A DNA stretch of 64,000 nt from Allocatelliglobosispora scoriae. GTDB lineage: Bacteria; Actinomycetota; Actinomycetes; Mycobacteriales; Micromonosporaceae. Shown here in pieces: positions 1-7,921 of the stretch (positions within the stretch are counted from its first letter, which is position 1; each line of letters begins with the position of its first letter). The translations under genes were made by a program, and so were the position numbers. The notes beneath the pieces are model-generated. The model had not been told where the DNA came from. It ran no database searches and saw only the letters and a program-made list of their open reading frames with translations. Location of the stretch: assembly GCF_014204945.1 (NCBI RefSeq), contig NZ_JACHMN010000002.1, positions 2,689,001 through 2,753,000 of the forward strand, given 5' to 3'.

Positions 1-716
1 CCACGATCGGTTTCCTGCTGGTCACCAAGTACGTGCCGGAGCGATGGCTGCTCGCGGACGCCGATGCCGCGGGCGCGCTCTACGCCACGATCGGCATGGT
101 CTACGCGATCCTGATCGCGATCGCGGCCATCGCCGTCTGGGAGCCGCACACCGAGGCGAGCCAGACCACCGAACGGGAGGCCGCCGACATGACGGAGGCC
201 TACTGGTCGGCGCGCGGGTTGCCGGAGCCGGCCCAGTCGGCCGTGCGGATGCTGATCACGCGCTACGTCCACGAGGTGATCGACTCGGAGTGGGCCGCGA
301 TGAAGCAGCACCACACGTCGAGCCCGGCCGCCGAGGCCGCCTTCGCGGACCTGCGCAGCCACGTCGAGTCGCTCACGCCGGTCGGCGATCGCGAGGAGGC
401 GGCCTATGAGCAGGTCGCGGGGCGGATCGCCGACGCGGCGGACGCCCGGCGGACGAGGATCACCGTCGCCGACAAGGGCATGCTCGCGCTGCTCTGGCCG
501 ATCCTGATCGGCGGCGGGCTGATCAGCGTCGCCTTCCTCTACCTCTTCGGGATGCGGCCCAACTTCCCCAACGGACTGATGATGGCGACCGTAGGCGGAA
601 TGCTGGCATTGGTCATCCTCGTTATATACCAACTTGAATACCCGTTCAGCCGAGGTCTGAGCATCGGGCCTGAGTCGTTTCACACCATGCTGACGCAGGT
701 CGGAGGCATGACGTAG
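1..716 (+). CDS. DUF4239 family membrane protein (5' truncated by window edge)
   Basis: The reading frame is already open at base 3 and stops at 716, so the true start lies outside the window; the GTG at 33 is only an internal candidate. The visible part has a transmembrane helix just after the start (GMVYAILIAIAAIAVW), a soluble helical middle, and two C-terminal transmembrane segments (LALLWPILIGGGLISVAFLY and a second after LMMATVGG). This helix-loop-helix pattern and the closing LEYPFSRGLSI match DUF4239, bestrophin-like membrane proteins of unknown function common in actinobacteria. No operon partner is visible; the next gene starts 78 bases later. Confidence 0.75.
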   Translation, partial: TIGFLLVTKYVPERWLLADADAAGALYATIGMVYAILIAIAAIAVWEPHTEASQTTEREAADMTEAYWSARGLPEPAQSAVRMLITRYVHEVIDSEWAAMKQHHTSSPAAEAAFADLRSHVESLTPVGDREEAAYEQVAGRIADAADARRTRITVADKGMLALLWPILIGGGLISVAFLYLFGMRPNFPNGLMMATVGGMLALVILVIYQLEYPFSRGLSIGPESFHTMLTQVGGMT

Positions 717-794
717 CGCTATGTACATCCGGGCCCGCGGTCCCTACGATGGGGGCTATCGCCGCTTTTGTGGCGATTTGCCCGGAGGTGCGTT

Positions 795-1910
795 GTGGTC
801 GTTGACCTACCCCTAGGCCGACGAATAGAGCTGGCCCGTCGGCGGCGCGGGCTCTCGCGACAAACTCTCGGCGGCCTCATCGGCCGCAGCTCCGAATGGA
901 TACGCCAGGTCGAGCGGGAGGAGCGTTCGGTGGACCGGCTCTCCGTCCTGCTCGCCCTGGCCCGCGTTCTCCGCGTCGGCGACATCGGCGGCTTCCTCGG
1001 CAGCGCCCTGCCGCAGGCGGCACCGCTGCCGCCGCCCGACACCCGAGTGGGGCCGCTCCGCGACCTGCTCTACGCACCCGCGCCCCTGCCGGTCACCGCG
1101 GCGGACCAGGACCGCCGGGCACTCGACTCGGCCACGGCAGCGTGGACGGGGTCCGAGCGCCCCTACTATGAGGCGCTGCGGCAGCTCCCGCCGATCCTCA
1201 TCGAGGTGCCCGGCGACGAGCTGGCGGCGGGGGCCTACCGGCTCGCGGCGGAGGTGCTCCGCCACCTCGACGAGCTGCCGCTCTCGCTGCTCGCCGCCGA
1301 GCGGGCCGTCGCCGCCGCCCGCCGGCACGGTGAACCGCTCGGGGAGGCCGAGTCCATCCGCGGCTTCGCCGAGACGCTGCTGCGGCTGCGCCATCCCGCT
1401 CAGGCGCAGCGCCTCTGCCTCGACGCGGTCACGGCTCTGCGGGCCCGGCGACCGGAGTCCGACGCAGCCGGGGGCGATGCGCTCGGCGGGCTCTACCTGA
1501 CCGCCGCCGAGGGGGCCATTGTGGACGGCGATCACGCGGCCGGCGTACACCTCATGGGAACAGCGCGACTCGCGGCCCGGCGGCCGGAGACGGAGGCCCA
1601 GGTCGTGCGGCTGACCCTGCTCCTGGGCCGGACGCGGCCCGCACTGCGGCTCGCCGAGACCGTGGATGCGGAGGCGATCGCGGGGCGGTCGGCGCGAGCG
1701 CGCCACTACATCACCGTGGCGCGCGCGCACGCCGGCGAGGACAGCCCGGAGGCGGTGGTCTTCGCGCTCGGCAAGGCGGAGATCGCGTGCGCGGAGGAGC
1801 TGCGCTTCAACACCGACGCCCGCAGCACGATCCGTGACCTGCTGGAACGACCCAATGCGCTCATCCGCGCCGACGTCCTGGCGCTCGCCGAGCGATGCGG
1901 TCTGCTGTGA
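795..1910 (+). CDS. XRE-family helix-turn-helix regulator with helical repeat C-terminus
   Basis: The GTG at 795 is chosen because GGAGG lies six bases upstream (784-788); an upstream TTG at 768 has no such site. About 371 residues. Residues about 5-60 form a Cro/C1-type HTH (GRRIELARRRRGLSRQTLGG followed by SSEWIRQVERE). The remainder is Ala/Leu/Arg-rich and helical, like the TPR-type sensor region of actinobacterial XRE regulators. It ends 128 bases before the encapsulin gene on the same strand, so it may regulate that operon, but a separate promoter lies between them. Its ligand and target are unknown. Confidence 0.8.
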   Translation: MVVDLPLGRRIELARRRRGLSRQTLGGLIGRSSEWIRQVEREERSVDRLSVLLALARVLRVGDIGGFLGSALPQAAPLPPPDTRVGPLRDLLYAPAPLPVTAADQDRRALDSATAAWTGSERPYYEALRQLPPILIEVPGDELAAGAYRLAAEVLRHLDELPLSLLAAERAVAAARRHGEPLGEAESIRGFAETLLRLRHPAQAQRLCLDAVTALRARRPESDAAGGDALGGLYLTAAEGAIVDGDHAAGVHLMGTARLAARRPETEAQVVRLTLLLGRTRPALRLAETVDAEAIAGRSARARHYITVARAHAGEDSPEAVVFALGKAEIACAEELRFNTDARSTIRDLLERPNALIRADVLALAERCGLL

Positions 1911-1940
1911 TATTCCACATAGGAATAAGAAGGAAAGTCC

Positions 1941-1952
1941 ACTCTATAGAGT
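1941..1952. promoter_or_regulatory. Perfect 12-bp palindrome upstream of encapsulin promoter
   Basis: ACTCTATAGAGT is a perfect palindrome ending seven bases before the predicted -35 box of the encapsulin operon. Its position suits an operator for an activator or repressor, the upstream XRE regulator being the nearest candidate. Binding is inference. Confidence 0.4.
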
Positions 1953-1959
1953 GCTTTTC

Positions 1960-1988
1960 TTGGCAATGAAACGTAAACCTGGTGAAAT
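1960..1988 (+). promoter_or_regulatory. Predicted sigma70-type promoter of the encapsulin operon
   Basis: TTGGCA at 1960-1965, a 17-base spacer, then TGAAAT at 1983-1988. Transcription would begin near 1995. This lies downstream of the alternative GTG at 1982 and so supports the ATG at 2039 as the encapsulin start. Confidence 0.45.
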
Positions 1989-2038
1989 TTCCACCAAGTA
2001 GGGCAAGTCGTCTTACCGAGAATGGGTGGTGTTGGGCA

Positions 2039-3457
2039 ATGTCCATCGCGGAATCTGTGGAACCGGCCGTCGAGACCGAGGCCGAGCAGGCACGGCTGAG
2101 CCTCGGCACGGCGGCGGCGCGCAACCTGGCAACGACGACGAAGTCGGTGCCGCAGATGCAGGAGATCTCGTCGCGCTGGCTGCTGCGGGTGCTCCCATGG
2201 GTGCAGGTCCAGGGCGGCGCCTACCGGGTCAACCGGCGGCTGAGCTACGCCGTCGGCGACGGCCGAGTCAGCTTCACCAGCGTCGGCGCGTCCGTCCGCG
2301 TCGTGCCGATGGAGCTCGCCGAGGTGCCCGCGCTGCGCGGGTTCAACGACGAGGGCGGCGTGCTCTCCGCACTCGCCGACCGCTTCGTCCAGCAGGAGTA
2401 CGAGCCGGGACAGGTGATCGTCGAGTTCGGACACGCCGCCGACCAGCTCTACCTCATCGCCCACGGCAAGGTCAACAAGCTCGGCCAGGGTGCCTATGGC
2501 GGGCAGCACATCCTCGGCGTCCTCGCCGACGGTGACTACCTCGGCGAGCAGAGCCTCATCGACTCCGAGGGGATCTGGGAGTTCACCGTCACCGCCGTCA
2601 CGGGCTGCACCGTCCTCACCCTCCCCCGCCGGGAGCTCGAGGAGATCCTGGACCGCGCGCCCGAACTGCAGGCCCACCTCGACCGCTTCCGGGCGAGCGC
2701 GGCGATCCCGCAGAACAAGCACGGCGAGGCACCGATCGAGGTCGCCGCCGGCCACATCGGCGAGCCGCACCTGCCCGGCACTTTCGTCGACTATGAGCTA
2801 GCCCCCCGGGAGTACGAGCTGAGCGTCGCGCAGACCGTGCTGCGGATCCACAGCCGCATCTCCGACCTCTACAACCACCCGATGAACCAGACGGAGCAGC
2901 AGGTCCGGCTGACCATCGAGGCGCTGCGCGAGCGCCAGGAACACGAGATGATCAACAACAAGGAGTACGGGCTGCTCCACAACGCCGACCTCAAGCAGCG
3001 CATCCACACCCGCTCCGGCCCGCCCACCCCCGACGACCTCGACGAGCTGCTCAGCCGCCGCCGCAGCACCCACGCGCTCTTCGCCCACCCGAAGGCGATC
3101 GCCGCCTTCGCCCGGGAGTGCAACCGCCGCGGGCTCTACCCCCTCGGTGCCGAGGCCAACGGCCACCACGTGCCAGCCTGGCGGGGCGTCCCGATCTACC
3201 CGTGCAACAAGATCCCGATCAGCAAGGCCGGTGAGACCTCCATCCTCGCGATGCGGATGGGCGAGACGGAGCAGGGCGTCATCGGCCTGCACCAGATCGG
3301 CCTCCCCGACGAGTACGAGCCCGGCCTCTCGGTCCGCTTCATGGGCATCAGCGAGCAGGCGATCATCTCCTACCTGGTCAGCGCGTACTTCTCGGTTGCG
3401 GTGATGGTCCCCGACGCGCTCGGCATCCTGGAAAACGTCGAGATTGGACATTACTGA
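2039..3457 (+). CDS. Family 2B encapsulin shell protein with inserted cNMP-binding-like domain
   Basis: 472 residues from the ATG at 2039. Family 2B encapsulins are HK97-fold proteins that self-assemble into protein nanocompartments. Residues about 21-90 carry the typical opening ([31 protein letters not shown]). Residues about 105-220 form a cyclic-nucleotide-binding-like beta roll ([22 protein letters not shown], then a hinge helix). Residues about 245-472 return to the capsid fold. In the inserted domain the Gly-Glu of the phosphate-binding cassette is kept, but the usual Arg is not evident, so canonical cAMP binding is doubtful. The stop codon overlaps the next ATG by one base, so the two genes are translationally coupled. 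A GTG at 1982 would add 19 residues but precedes the predicted transcription start. Confidence 0.93.
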   Translation: MSIAESVEPAVETEAEQARLSLGTAAARNLATTTKSVPQMQEISSRWLLRVLPWVQVQGGAYRVNRRLSYAVGDGRVSFTSVGASVRVVPMELAEVPALRGFNDEGGVLSALADRFVQQEYEPGQVIVEFGHAADQLYLIAHGKVNKLGQGAYGGQHILGVLADGDYLGEQSLIDSEGIWEFTVTAVTGCTVLTLPRRELEEILDRAPELQAHLDRFRASAAIPQNKHGEAPIEVAAGHIGEPHLPGTFVDYELAPREYELSVAQTVLRIHSRISDLYNHPMNQTEQQVRLTIEALRERQEHEMINNKEYGLLHNADLKQRIHTRSGPPTPDDLDELLSRRRSTHALFAHPKAIAAFARECNRRGLYPLGAEANGHHVPAWRGVPIYPCNKIPISKAGETSILAMRMGETEQGVIGLHQIGLPDEYEPGLSVRFMGISEQAIISYLVSAYFSVAVMVPDALGILENVEIGHY

Positions 3458-4479
3458 TGAGCTCGGGTGTCGCCGAACGGGCCGATGAGCGGACCGGACC
3501 CGCGCTGATCGCGTCGAGCCGGGCCGTCGTCGACCCGGCCCTGCGCGCCGCAGTCGACACCCTGCCGGGACCGATCCGGCTCATCTCGGGCTACCACCTC
3601 GGCTGGTGGGAGCCCGACGGCAGCGAGTGCACGGCGGGAGCGGGCAAGGCCATCCGGCCCGCCCTCGCCCTCGCCGCAGCCGAGGCGACCGGCGGCGATC
3701 CCGCAGCAGCCGTCCCGGCGGCGGTCGCCGTCGAGCTGGTGCACAACTTCTCGCTGCTGCACGACGACGTGATGGACGGTGACGCCACCCGGCGTCACCG
3801 CCCCACGGCCTGGCGGGTCTTCGGCGTCAACTCGGCGATCCTCGCCGGGGACGCGCTGCTCGGCCTCGCCATGGACATCGTCGCCGACCGCCCGGCCGCC
3901 GTGCGCAACCTCTCCCGGACCGTGCAGGACCTGCTCGCCGGGCAGGCCGAGGACCTCGCGTTCGAGCAGCGGGCCGAGGTCACCGTCGCCGAATGCGCGA
4001 CCATGGCCGGACAGAAGACCGGTGCCCTGCTCGGCAGCGCCTGCTCCCTCGGCGCCCTCTTCGGAGGTGCCGAACCGGAGCTGATCCCCGCGATGCAGGC
4101 CTTCGGCAACCGCCTGGGCCTCGCCTTCCAGCACATCGACGACCTGCTCGGCATCTGGGGCGACCCCGCCCTCACCGGCAAGCCGGTCCACTCGGACCTC
4201 AGCAGCCGCAAGAAGTCGCTCCCCGTCGTCGCGGCGCTCGCCTCCGGCACCGTCTGGGCCACCCGGCTGCGGGACATCTACAGCCGGTCAGGCCCGCTCA
4301 ACGCGAACGATCTCGCGCTGGCGGCGAGCCTGGTCGACCTGGCCGGGGCGCGGCGGTGGAGCCAGGAGGAGGCCGACCGCCTCTTCACCGAGGCGATCAC
4401 CGAGCTGGAGCAGGTCTGCCCGGGCGACACGACCGGGCTGGCGGCGCTGGCGACCCTCATCACCCACCGGGATCACTGA
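3457..4479 (+). CDS. Polyprenyl diphosphate synthase, probable encapsulin cargo
   Basis: 340 residues; ATG overlaps the encapsulin TGA. A trans-isoprenyl diphosphate synthase, condensing isopentenyl diphosphate with an allylic diphosphate. The first Asp-rich motif is D103-D104-V-M-D107 within LLHDDVMDGD. The second is in FQHIDDLLGIWGD (D228, D229, D236), followed by GKPVHSDLSSRKKSLPVV. Residues 61-67 (GAGKAIRP) match the substrate-binding region. The N-terminal 20 or so residues are polar and probably disordered. Published surveys of Family 2B encapsulins list polyprenyl transferases as cargo loaded through a disordered N-terminus; encapsulation here is inferred from coupling. Chain length of the product cannot be read from the sequence. 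No terpene cyclase gene follows. Confidence 0.92.
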   Translation: MSSGVAERADERTGPALIASSRAVVDPALRAAVDTLPGPIRLISGYHLGWWEPDGSECTAGAGKAIRPALALAAAEATGGDPAAAVPAAVAVELVHNFSLLHDDVMDGDATRRHRPTAWRVFGVNSAILAGDALLGLAMDIVADRPAAVRNLSRTVQDLLAGQAEDLAFEQRAEVTVAECATMAGQKTGALLGSACSLGALFGGAEPELIPAMQAFGNRLGLAFQHIDDLLGIWGDPALTGKPVHSDLSSRKKSLPVVAALASGTVWATRLRDIYSRSGPLNANDLALAASLVDLAGARRWSQEEADRLFTEAITELEQVCPGDTTGLAALATLITHRDH

Positions 4480-4549
4480 GCTCCCTCCCTGAGCGCCTCG
4501 CGAGCGCGCAGGTTCCGACTCCCCCCGGCGCGCTTCGCGGGCGCGCGGC

Positions 4550-4602
4550 AATGCGCGGTGATCACGTCGACTTCCCTGACCAGGACGTGATCACCGCGCA
4601 TT
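4550..4602. terminator. Hairpin with 19-bp perfect arms
   Basis: Arms 4550-4568 and 4584-4602 are perfect reverse complements around a 15-base loop. It lies 70 bases after the polyprenyl synthase stop and contains the GTGATCAC core shared with neighbouring hairpins. There is no U tract. A short 8-bp tandem repeat (GCCGCATC, about 3 copies) follows near 4613-4637. Confidence 0.6.
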
Positions 4603-4667
4603 CTCGTTACGCCGCATCGCCGCATCGCCGCATCGCCGCGGCGCCGTGCCGCTGGGCCGCTGGGCAA

Positions 4668-4742
4668 GATCACGCCTTCTTTGGGGAAGTAGGCGTGATC
4701 AAGGGCCTTGATCACGCCTACTTCCCCAAAGAAGGCGTGATC
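4668..4742. repeat. 75-bp near-perfect palindrome (37-bp arms, 1-base centre)
   Basis: Arms 4668-4704 and 4706-4742 are exact reverse complements around a single G at 4705. Each arm contains its own smaller inverted repeat (GATCACGCCT / AGGCGTGATC), so cruciform or nested stem-loop forms are possible. It occupies the gap between the encapsulin operon and the FG-GAP gene and may end transcription of the operon. Confidence 0.85.
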
Positions 4743-4826
4743 ACCAGGAGCGAGGGAGCGGCCGCCGCGATCGCTGCAATCGGCTAGCCTCAGGCTTTCC
4801 CAGACCTCTCGTCGTTAGGAAAGCGT

Positions 4827-6497
4827 GTGAAGCTCGGACGGGGCACACGCCTCACCGCTCTCGGAGTTCTCCCCCTGCTCGCGGTCGCGACCGCCGCCAG
4901 CGCCGGTGGAACGCCGCTCCCAGCCGCCACAACCACCACGGCCACCACAGCCATCGCAGCCACCACAGGACCCGGTCCGCTGATCGCCACCGCGCCGCCT
5001 CAGCGCACCGCGTCGCGGCCCGCGCCGAGCACCGCTTCCGTGGCGCGGGCCGAGCAGCCGGCGGCGGCTGCGCAGCCCGTGACCCGCGCCGCGGCACGGT
5101 TCGATGTGGACGGTGACGGCAGGGACGAGCTGATCCGCGGGGTCAGCCCCAGAACGCTCGGCGTGGTAGTGGTCGTGCACTACTCCAGGACGGGTCGGGA
5201 CCAGGTCGTCACCGTTCCCGGCTACAGCGTCGGCCACGGCTTCACCACCGGCGACTTCAACGGCGACGGGATACAGGACCTCGCCGTCCCCGCTCAACGG
5301 ATGCCCGCGCCCGGCACCTTCGAGTACGCCATCGTCGTCTTCGACGGCACCACCGGCGGTCTCGACACGGCGCACCCGCACGTCCTCGCCGATCTGCACG
5401 CGGGCAGGCTCGCCACCGGCGACCTGGACGGCGACGGCAGGGACGAACTGGTCCTCACCGACGGCGGCACCGACCCCAACCCCTCCGACGCCGTTCGCGG
5501 CTCCGTCACCGTGCTGCGCGGGTCGGCCGACGGCCCGACCAGGACCGGAGCCGTCGAGATCCAGCAGCCGGTGCCCGCTTGGCCGGGGCTCGTCGACGAC
5601 TACTTCGGCGAGTCGATCGCCGTCGGCGACTACACCGGCGACGGGTACGCCGACCTCGCCGTCACCGGTTTCCGCCGAGGCACCGGTGAGCATGACCGGC
5701 ACGGGCTCGTCGTGCTCATCCCCGGCTCGGCGACCGGCCCCGATCAGGCACACGCGTCGAAGATCGAGGGTGCGCTGGACGTACCCGACTCCTTGCAGAT
5801 CGACCTGCTCGTGATGGCGGACCTCAACCAGGACGGGCGCGACGACCTGCTGCTCGGCCTGCCGCGACACACCGTCGGGCAGGTCGTCTACCTGCCCGGC
5901 TCGGCGACCGGGCTCGCCGTCGACGGCTGGCGGATCCTCACCCAGAACACCCCGGGCCTGCCCGGCAACCCCGACTCCGACCCGAGCAGCGACGGGTTCG
6001 GCTCCGCCATCGCGACCGGCGATGCCACCGGCGACGGGCTGCCCGATCTGCTGGTCGGGGCGATCCAGCAGAGTGCCGGGTCGGCGGAGGACGCGGGAGC
6101 CGTCTTCCTCATCCCCGGTACGCCGCAGGGGCCGACCGGCGCCGGGTCGTGGCGCTACCAGCAGCGTGCCCCGTCCAGTGGCCGACCGGACCCGCGCAAC
6201 CCGGAGCCCGCCGAGAAGTTCGACTACCTCGGCTCGGCCGTCGCGTTGCTGGACCTGGACCGGACCGGGCCGCTGGAGATCCTCGCCGAGGCGAAGTTCG
6301 AGGACTTCTTCCCGACCCCCGTCGAGCTCAATGTCGGCATCTTCGTCCAGTTGGAGCTGCAGAGCACGGGCACGAGGCGCGGCGACGCCGTCCCGCCCAG
6401 CGTGGCGCTGCTGCCGGTGCGGTTCGAGCGGCCCGCCGACGTCGTCGTACCGGGGTACGAGTTCGGCTTCTTCGGTCACGGCGTGGTCAGCGGCTGA
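4827..6497 (+). CDS. Secreted FG-GAP/VCBS repeat protein
   Basis: 556 residues from a GTG with an AGGAA-type site about six bases upstream. Residues 1-26 are a Sec signal peptide, followed by a Thr/Ala/Pro-rich low-complexity stretch to about 90. From residue 93 there are repeated Asp-rich calcium-loop motifs: DVDGDGRDE, GDFNGDGIQDL, GDLDGDGRDE, GDYTGDGYADL, DLNQDGRDDLL and GDATGDGLPDLL. These are typical of integrin-alpha-like FG-GAP beta-propellers. Extracellular and probably calcium-binding; no catalytic domain was recognised, so the ligand is unknown. Its own hairpin follows at 6517-6553. Confidence 0.88.
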   Translation: MKLGRGTRLTALGVLPLLAVATAASAGGTPLPAATTTTATTAIAATTGPGPLIATAPPQRTASRPAPSTASVARAEQPAAAAQPVTRAAARFDVDGDGRDELIRGVSPRTLGVVVVVHYSRTGRDQVVTVPGYSVGHGFTTGDFNGDGIQDLAVPAQRMPAPGTFEYAIVVFDGTTGGLDTAHPHVLADLHAGRLATGDLDGDGRDELVLTDGGTDPNPSDAVRGSVTVLRGSADGPTRTGAVEIQQPVPAWPGLVDDYFGESIAVGDYTGDGYADLAVTGFRRGTGEHDRHGLVVLIPGSATGPDQAHASKIEGALDVPDSLQIDLLVMADLNQDGRDDLLLGLPRHTVGQVVYLPGSATGLAVDGWRILTQNTPGLPGNPDSDPSSDGFGSAIATGDATGDGLPDLLVGAIQQSAGSAEDAGAVFLIPGTPQGPTGAGSWRYQQRAPSSGRPDPRNPEPAEKFDYLGSAVALLDLDRTGPLEILAEAKFEDFFPTPVELNVGIFVQLELQSTGTRRGDAVPPSVALLPVRFERPADVVVPGYEFGFFGHGVVSG

Positions 6498-6516
6498 CTC
6501 TCGCCCGCCCGGCAGC

Positions 6517-6553
6517 GTGATCACGTCGGAGTCGGGGAATCCGACGTGATCAC
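6517..6553. terminator. Hairpin after FG-GAP gene, 14-bp arms
   Basis: Perfect arms 6517-6530 and 6540-6553 with a 9-base loop, 20 bases after the FG-GAP stop codon. The GTGATCACGTC core is the same as in the hairpin at 4550-4602. Confidence 0.65.
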
Positions 6554-6658
6554 CGCCCGCTCGTGGCGCATAGCTGATAGATCGTCAGCCTTAAATTCGT
6601 CGCTGAAAGTGGCGTCGGCGGGGTATGTATTAAAGGAGCCGATAACGGGAGGTGCATC

Positions 6659-6892
6659 GTGACGACGCTTCGGTTCCCCGATGAGGTGCCAGTCTCAGGT
6701 GATGTCCTGAGGAGGATCGCCGCGACCCTCGGCATCCCTGTCACGCATGTAATGATCGACTCCGACGAGCCGCAGGCCGCCAGGAGCGGCTGGGACTACG
6801 AGCGCACCGAGCAGATCGACGACCGGCGGCTGCCGGACGACGGCATCACCGGTTACGCCCTGGGCAGCCGCTGGCGAATCAGCGTGGCCTAA
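6659..6892 (+). CDS. Small protein of unknown function (77 aa)
   Basis: GTG start at 6659 preceded by GGGAGG at a good distance (in CGGGAGGTGCATC). The product is acidic, soluble and without a signal peptide or membrane helix. Residues 1-35 look helical (SGDVLRRIAATLGIPVTHVM) and the C-terminus is GYALGSRWRISVA. A strong ribosome-binding site and codon use like its neighbours support a real gene. It belongs to no family I recognise. An imperfect hairpin follows directly. Confidence 0.65.
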   Translation: MTTLRFPDEVPVSGDVLRRIAATLGIPVTHVMIDSDEPQAARSGWDYERTEQIDDRRLPDDGITGYALGSRWRISVA

Positions 6893-6895
6893 GCG

Positions 6896-6978
6896 CGCAA
6901 GATCGCGCAGCTTCCCGGAAGCAAGCCCTAACGGCACGCCCCGAAGGGACTACTTCCGCGAATAAGCACGATCTTGCG
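6896..6978. repeat. Imperfect long hairpin, GATCGCG/TTCCCGG element
   Basis: The outer 10-bp arms CGCAAGATCG and CGATCTTGCG pair exactly; the inner parts pair with mismatches and share a CGGAAG end. The left arm (AAGATCGCG followed by TTCCCGGAA) resembles the repeats at 38.4-38.8 kb. It sits between the 77-aa gene and the tRNA terminator. Confidence 0.5.
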
Positions 6979-7006
6979 TAGTGCCAGGCGCGGCGCTGAG
7001 AGACAG

Positions 7007-7047
7007 AAACGCCCCGGTCGACTCGCACGAGTCCGACCAGGGCGTTA
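7007..7047 (-). terminator. Probable terminator of tRNA-Ala
   Basis: On the minus strand, downstream of the tRNA, an almost perfect stem pairs AACGCCC with GGGCGTT and continues through GGTCGACTCG / GAGTCCGACC around a short CAC loop. No long U tract follows. Confidence 0.6.
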
Positions 7048-7064
7048 TCTGTATTTCTACGGGG

Positions 7065-7137
7065 TGGAGACGAGGGGATTCGAACCCCTGACCCCCACAC
7101 TGCCAGTGTGGTGCGCTACCAGCTGCGCCACGTCCCC
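7065..7137 (-). tRNA. tRNA-Ala (anticodon GGC)
   Basis: Read on the minus strand, the 73-base sequence begins GGGGACG and closes with CGTCTCC plus discriminator A (one G-U pair in the acceptor). The D arm is GCGCAGCTGGTAGCGC. The anticodon stem CCACA/TGTGG encloses CTGGCAG, anticodon GGC. The T arm is GGGGTTCGAATCCCC. The 3' CCA is not encoded. Confidence 0.95.
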
Positions 7138-7205
7138 GCGCACCCGGTCGCCCGGGCACTCGCAGAATATTACACCGCCCCCCACCGGGGCCCAAACTGG
7201 GTTCC

Positions 7206-7757
7206 TCAGTTCATCGCCGGGTCGGCCGGATAGTGCGCCACCGCCGCGAGCAGCCCGCCCTGCCGACGCCACACCATCTGCCACAGCTCCTCGGGACGCA
7301 CGGCGAAGGCGTCGGACGGCAGCGACTGGCAGACGTGCCACGACCCCGCCTCGATCTCGCCCTCCAACTGCCCGGCGGTCCACCCGGCATAGCCGGCGAA
7401 GACCCGCACGGTCTCCAGCCGCTCCGTCAGCGCAGCCGGGTCCTTGGAGAGATCCACCGTACCGATCTGCCCCACCACCCGGCTGAATCCGAGGAACCCC
7501 GCCACCCCCTGCCGAGCCCGGGCGACGCAGATCGCCGAGTCCGGCTGCACAGGCCCGCCCTCGAACAGCACGGCCGGCTCGCGAGCCAGCGCGTCCCAGC
7601 CGGGCAGCACCTCGCCGACAGCGGTCCCGGTGGCCCGGTTGAGCACGACGCCGAGGGCGCCCGACTGCTCGTGCCCGAGGACCAGAACGACGCTGCGGTC
7701 GAAATTGGGGTCGCGCAGGGCCGGCGTGGCCACCAAGAGCTGTCCGGTCAGCTCCAT
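7206..7757 (-). CDS. YqgE/AlgH family protein
   Basis: About 183 residues from the ATG at 7757, chosen because GGGAG lies eight bases upstream and homologues begin with a similar LTGxLLVATPAL; an ATG at 7778 is an alternative. The family signature is clear: LLVATPALRDPNFDRSVVLVLGHE, then GALGVVLNRATG and the GGPVQPDS segment. YqgE/AlgH proteins are small cytosolic proteins widespread in bacteria with no settled biochemical role. The gene is divergent from the nucleosidase gene and ends 68 bases from tRNA-Ala. Confidence 0.93.
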   Translation of the reverse strand: MELTGQLLVATPALRDPNFDRSVVLVLGHEQSGALGVVLNRATGTAVGEVLPGWDALAREPAVLFEGGPVQPDSAICVARARQGVAGFLGFSRVVGQIGTVDLSKDPAALTERLETVRVFAGYAGWTAGQLEGEIEAGSWHVCQSLPSDAFAVRPEELWQMVWRRQGGLLAAVAHYPADPAMN

Positions 7758-7909
7758 GCGTTCGACTCCCGAGGTCATGTCTCGCACCATATCGGTCCAG
7801 ACCCGCTGCCGATAAGTCCCAGTGCACGCGGCCTTTGAGCAAAAATTCGACACTCCTCCAATCCGGGCGTAATCGTTACGGCGTGGCGAACCGGGAAACA
7901 GGGATCACC

Positions 7910-7915
7910 TACACT
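7910..7915 (+). promoter_or_regulatory. -10 box of leaderless nucleosidase transcript
   Basis: TACACT lies six bases before the ATG at 7922 and no ribosome-binding site is visible, so transcription probably starts at or next to the start codon. No good -35 box was found. Confidence 0.45.
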
Positions 7916-7921
7916 GCCGCC

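Noticed and set aside
1982-2038. GTG 1982 as encapsulin start
   Set aside because: It overlaps the predicted -10 region, and the extra residues lack resemblance to the conserved N-terminus, which begins shortly after ATG 2039.
4668-4742. Terminal inverted repeats of an insertion sequence
   Set aside because: The arms are separated by one base, with no transposase, no target duplication and no gene between them.
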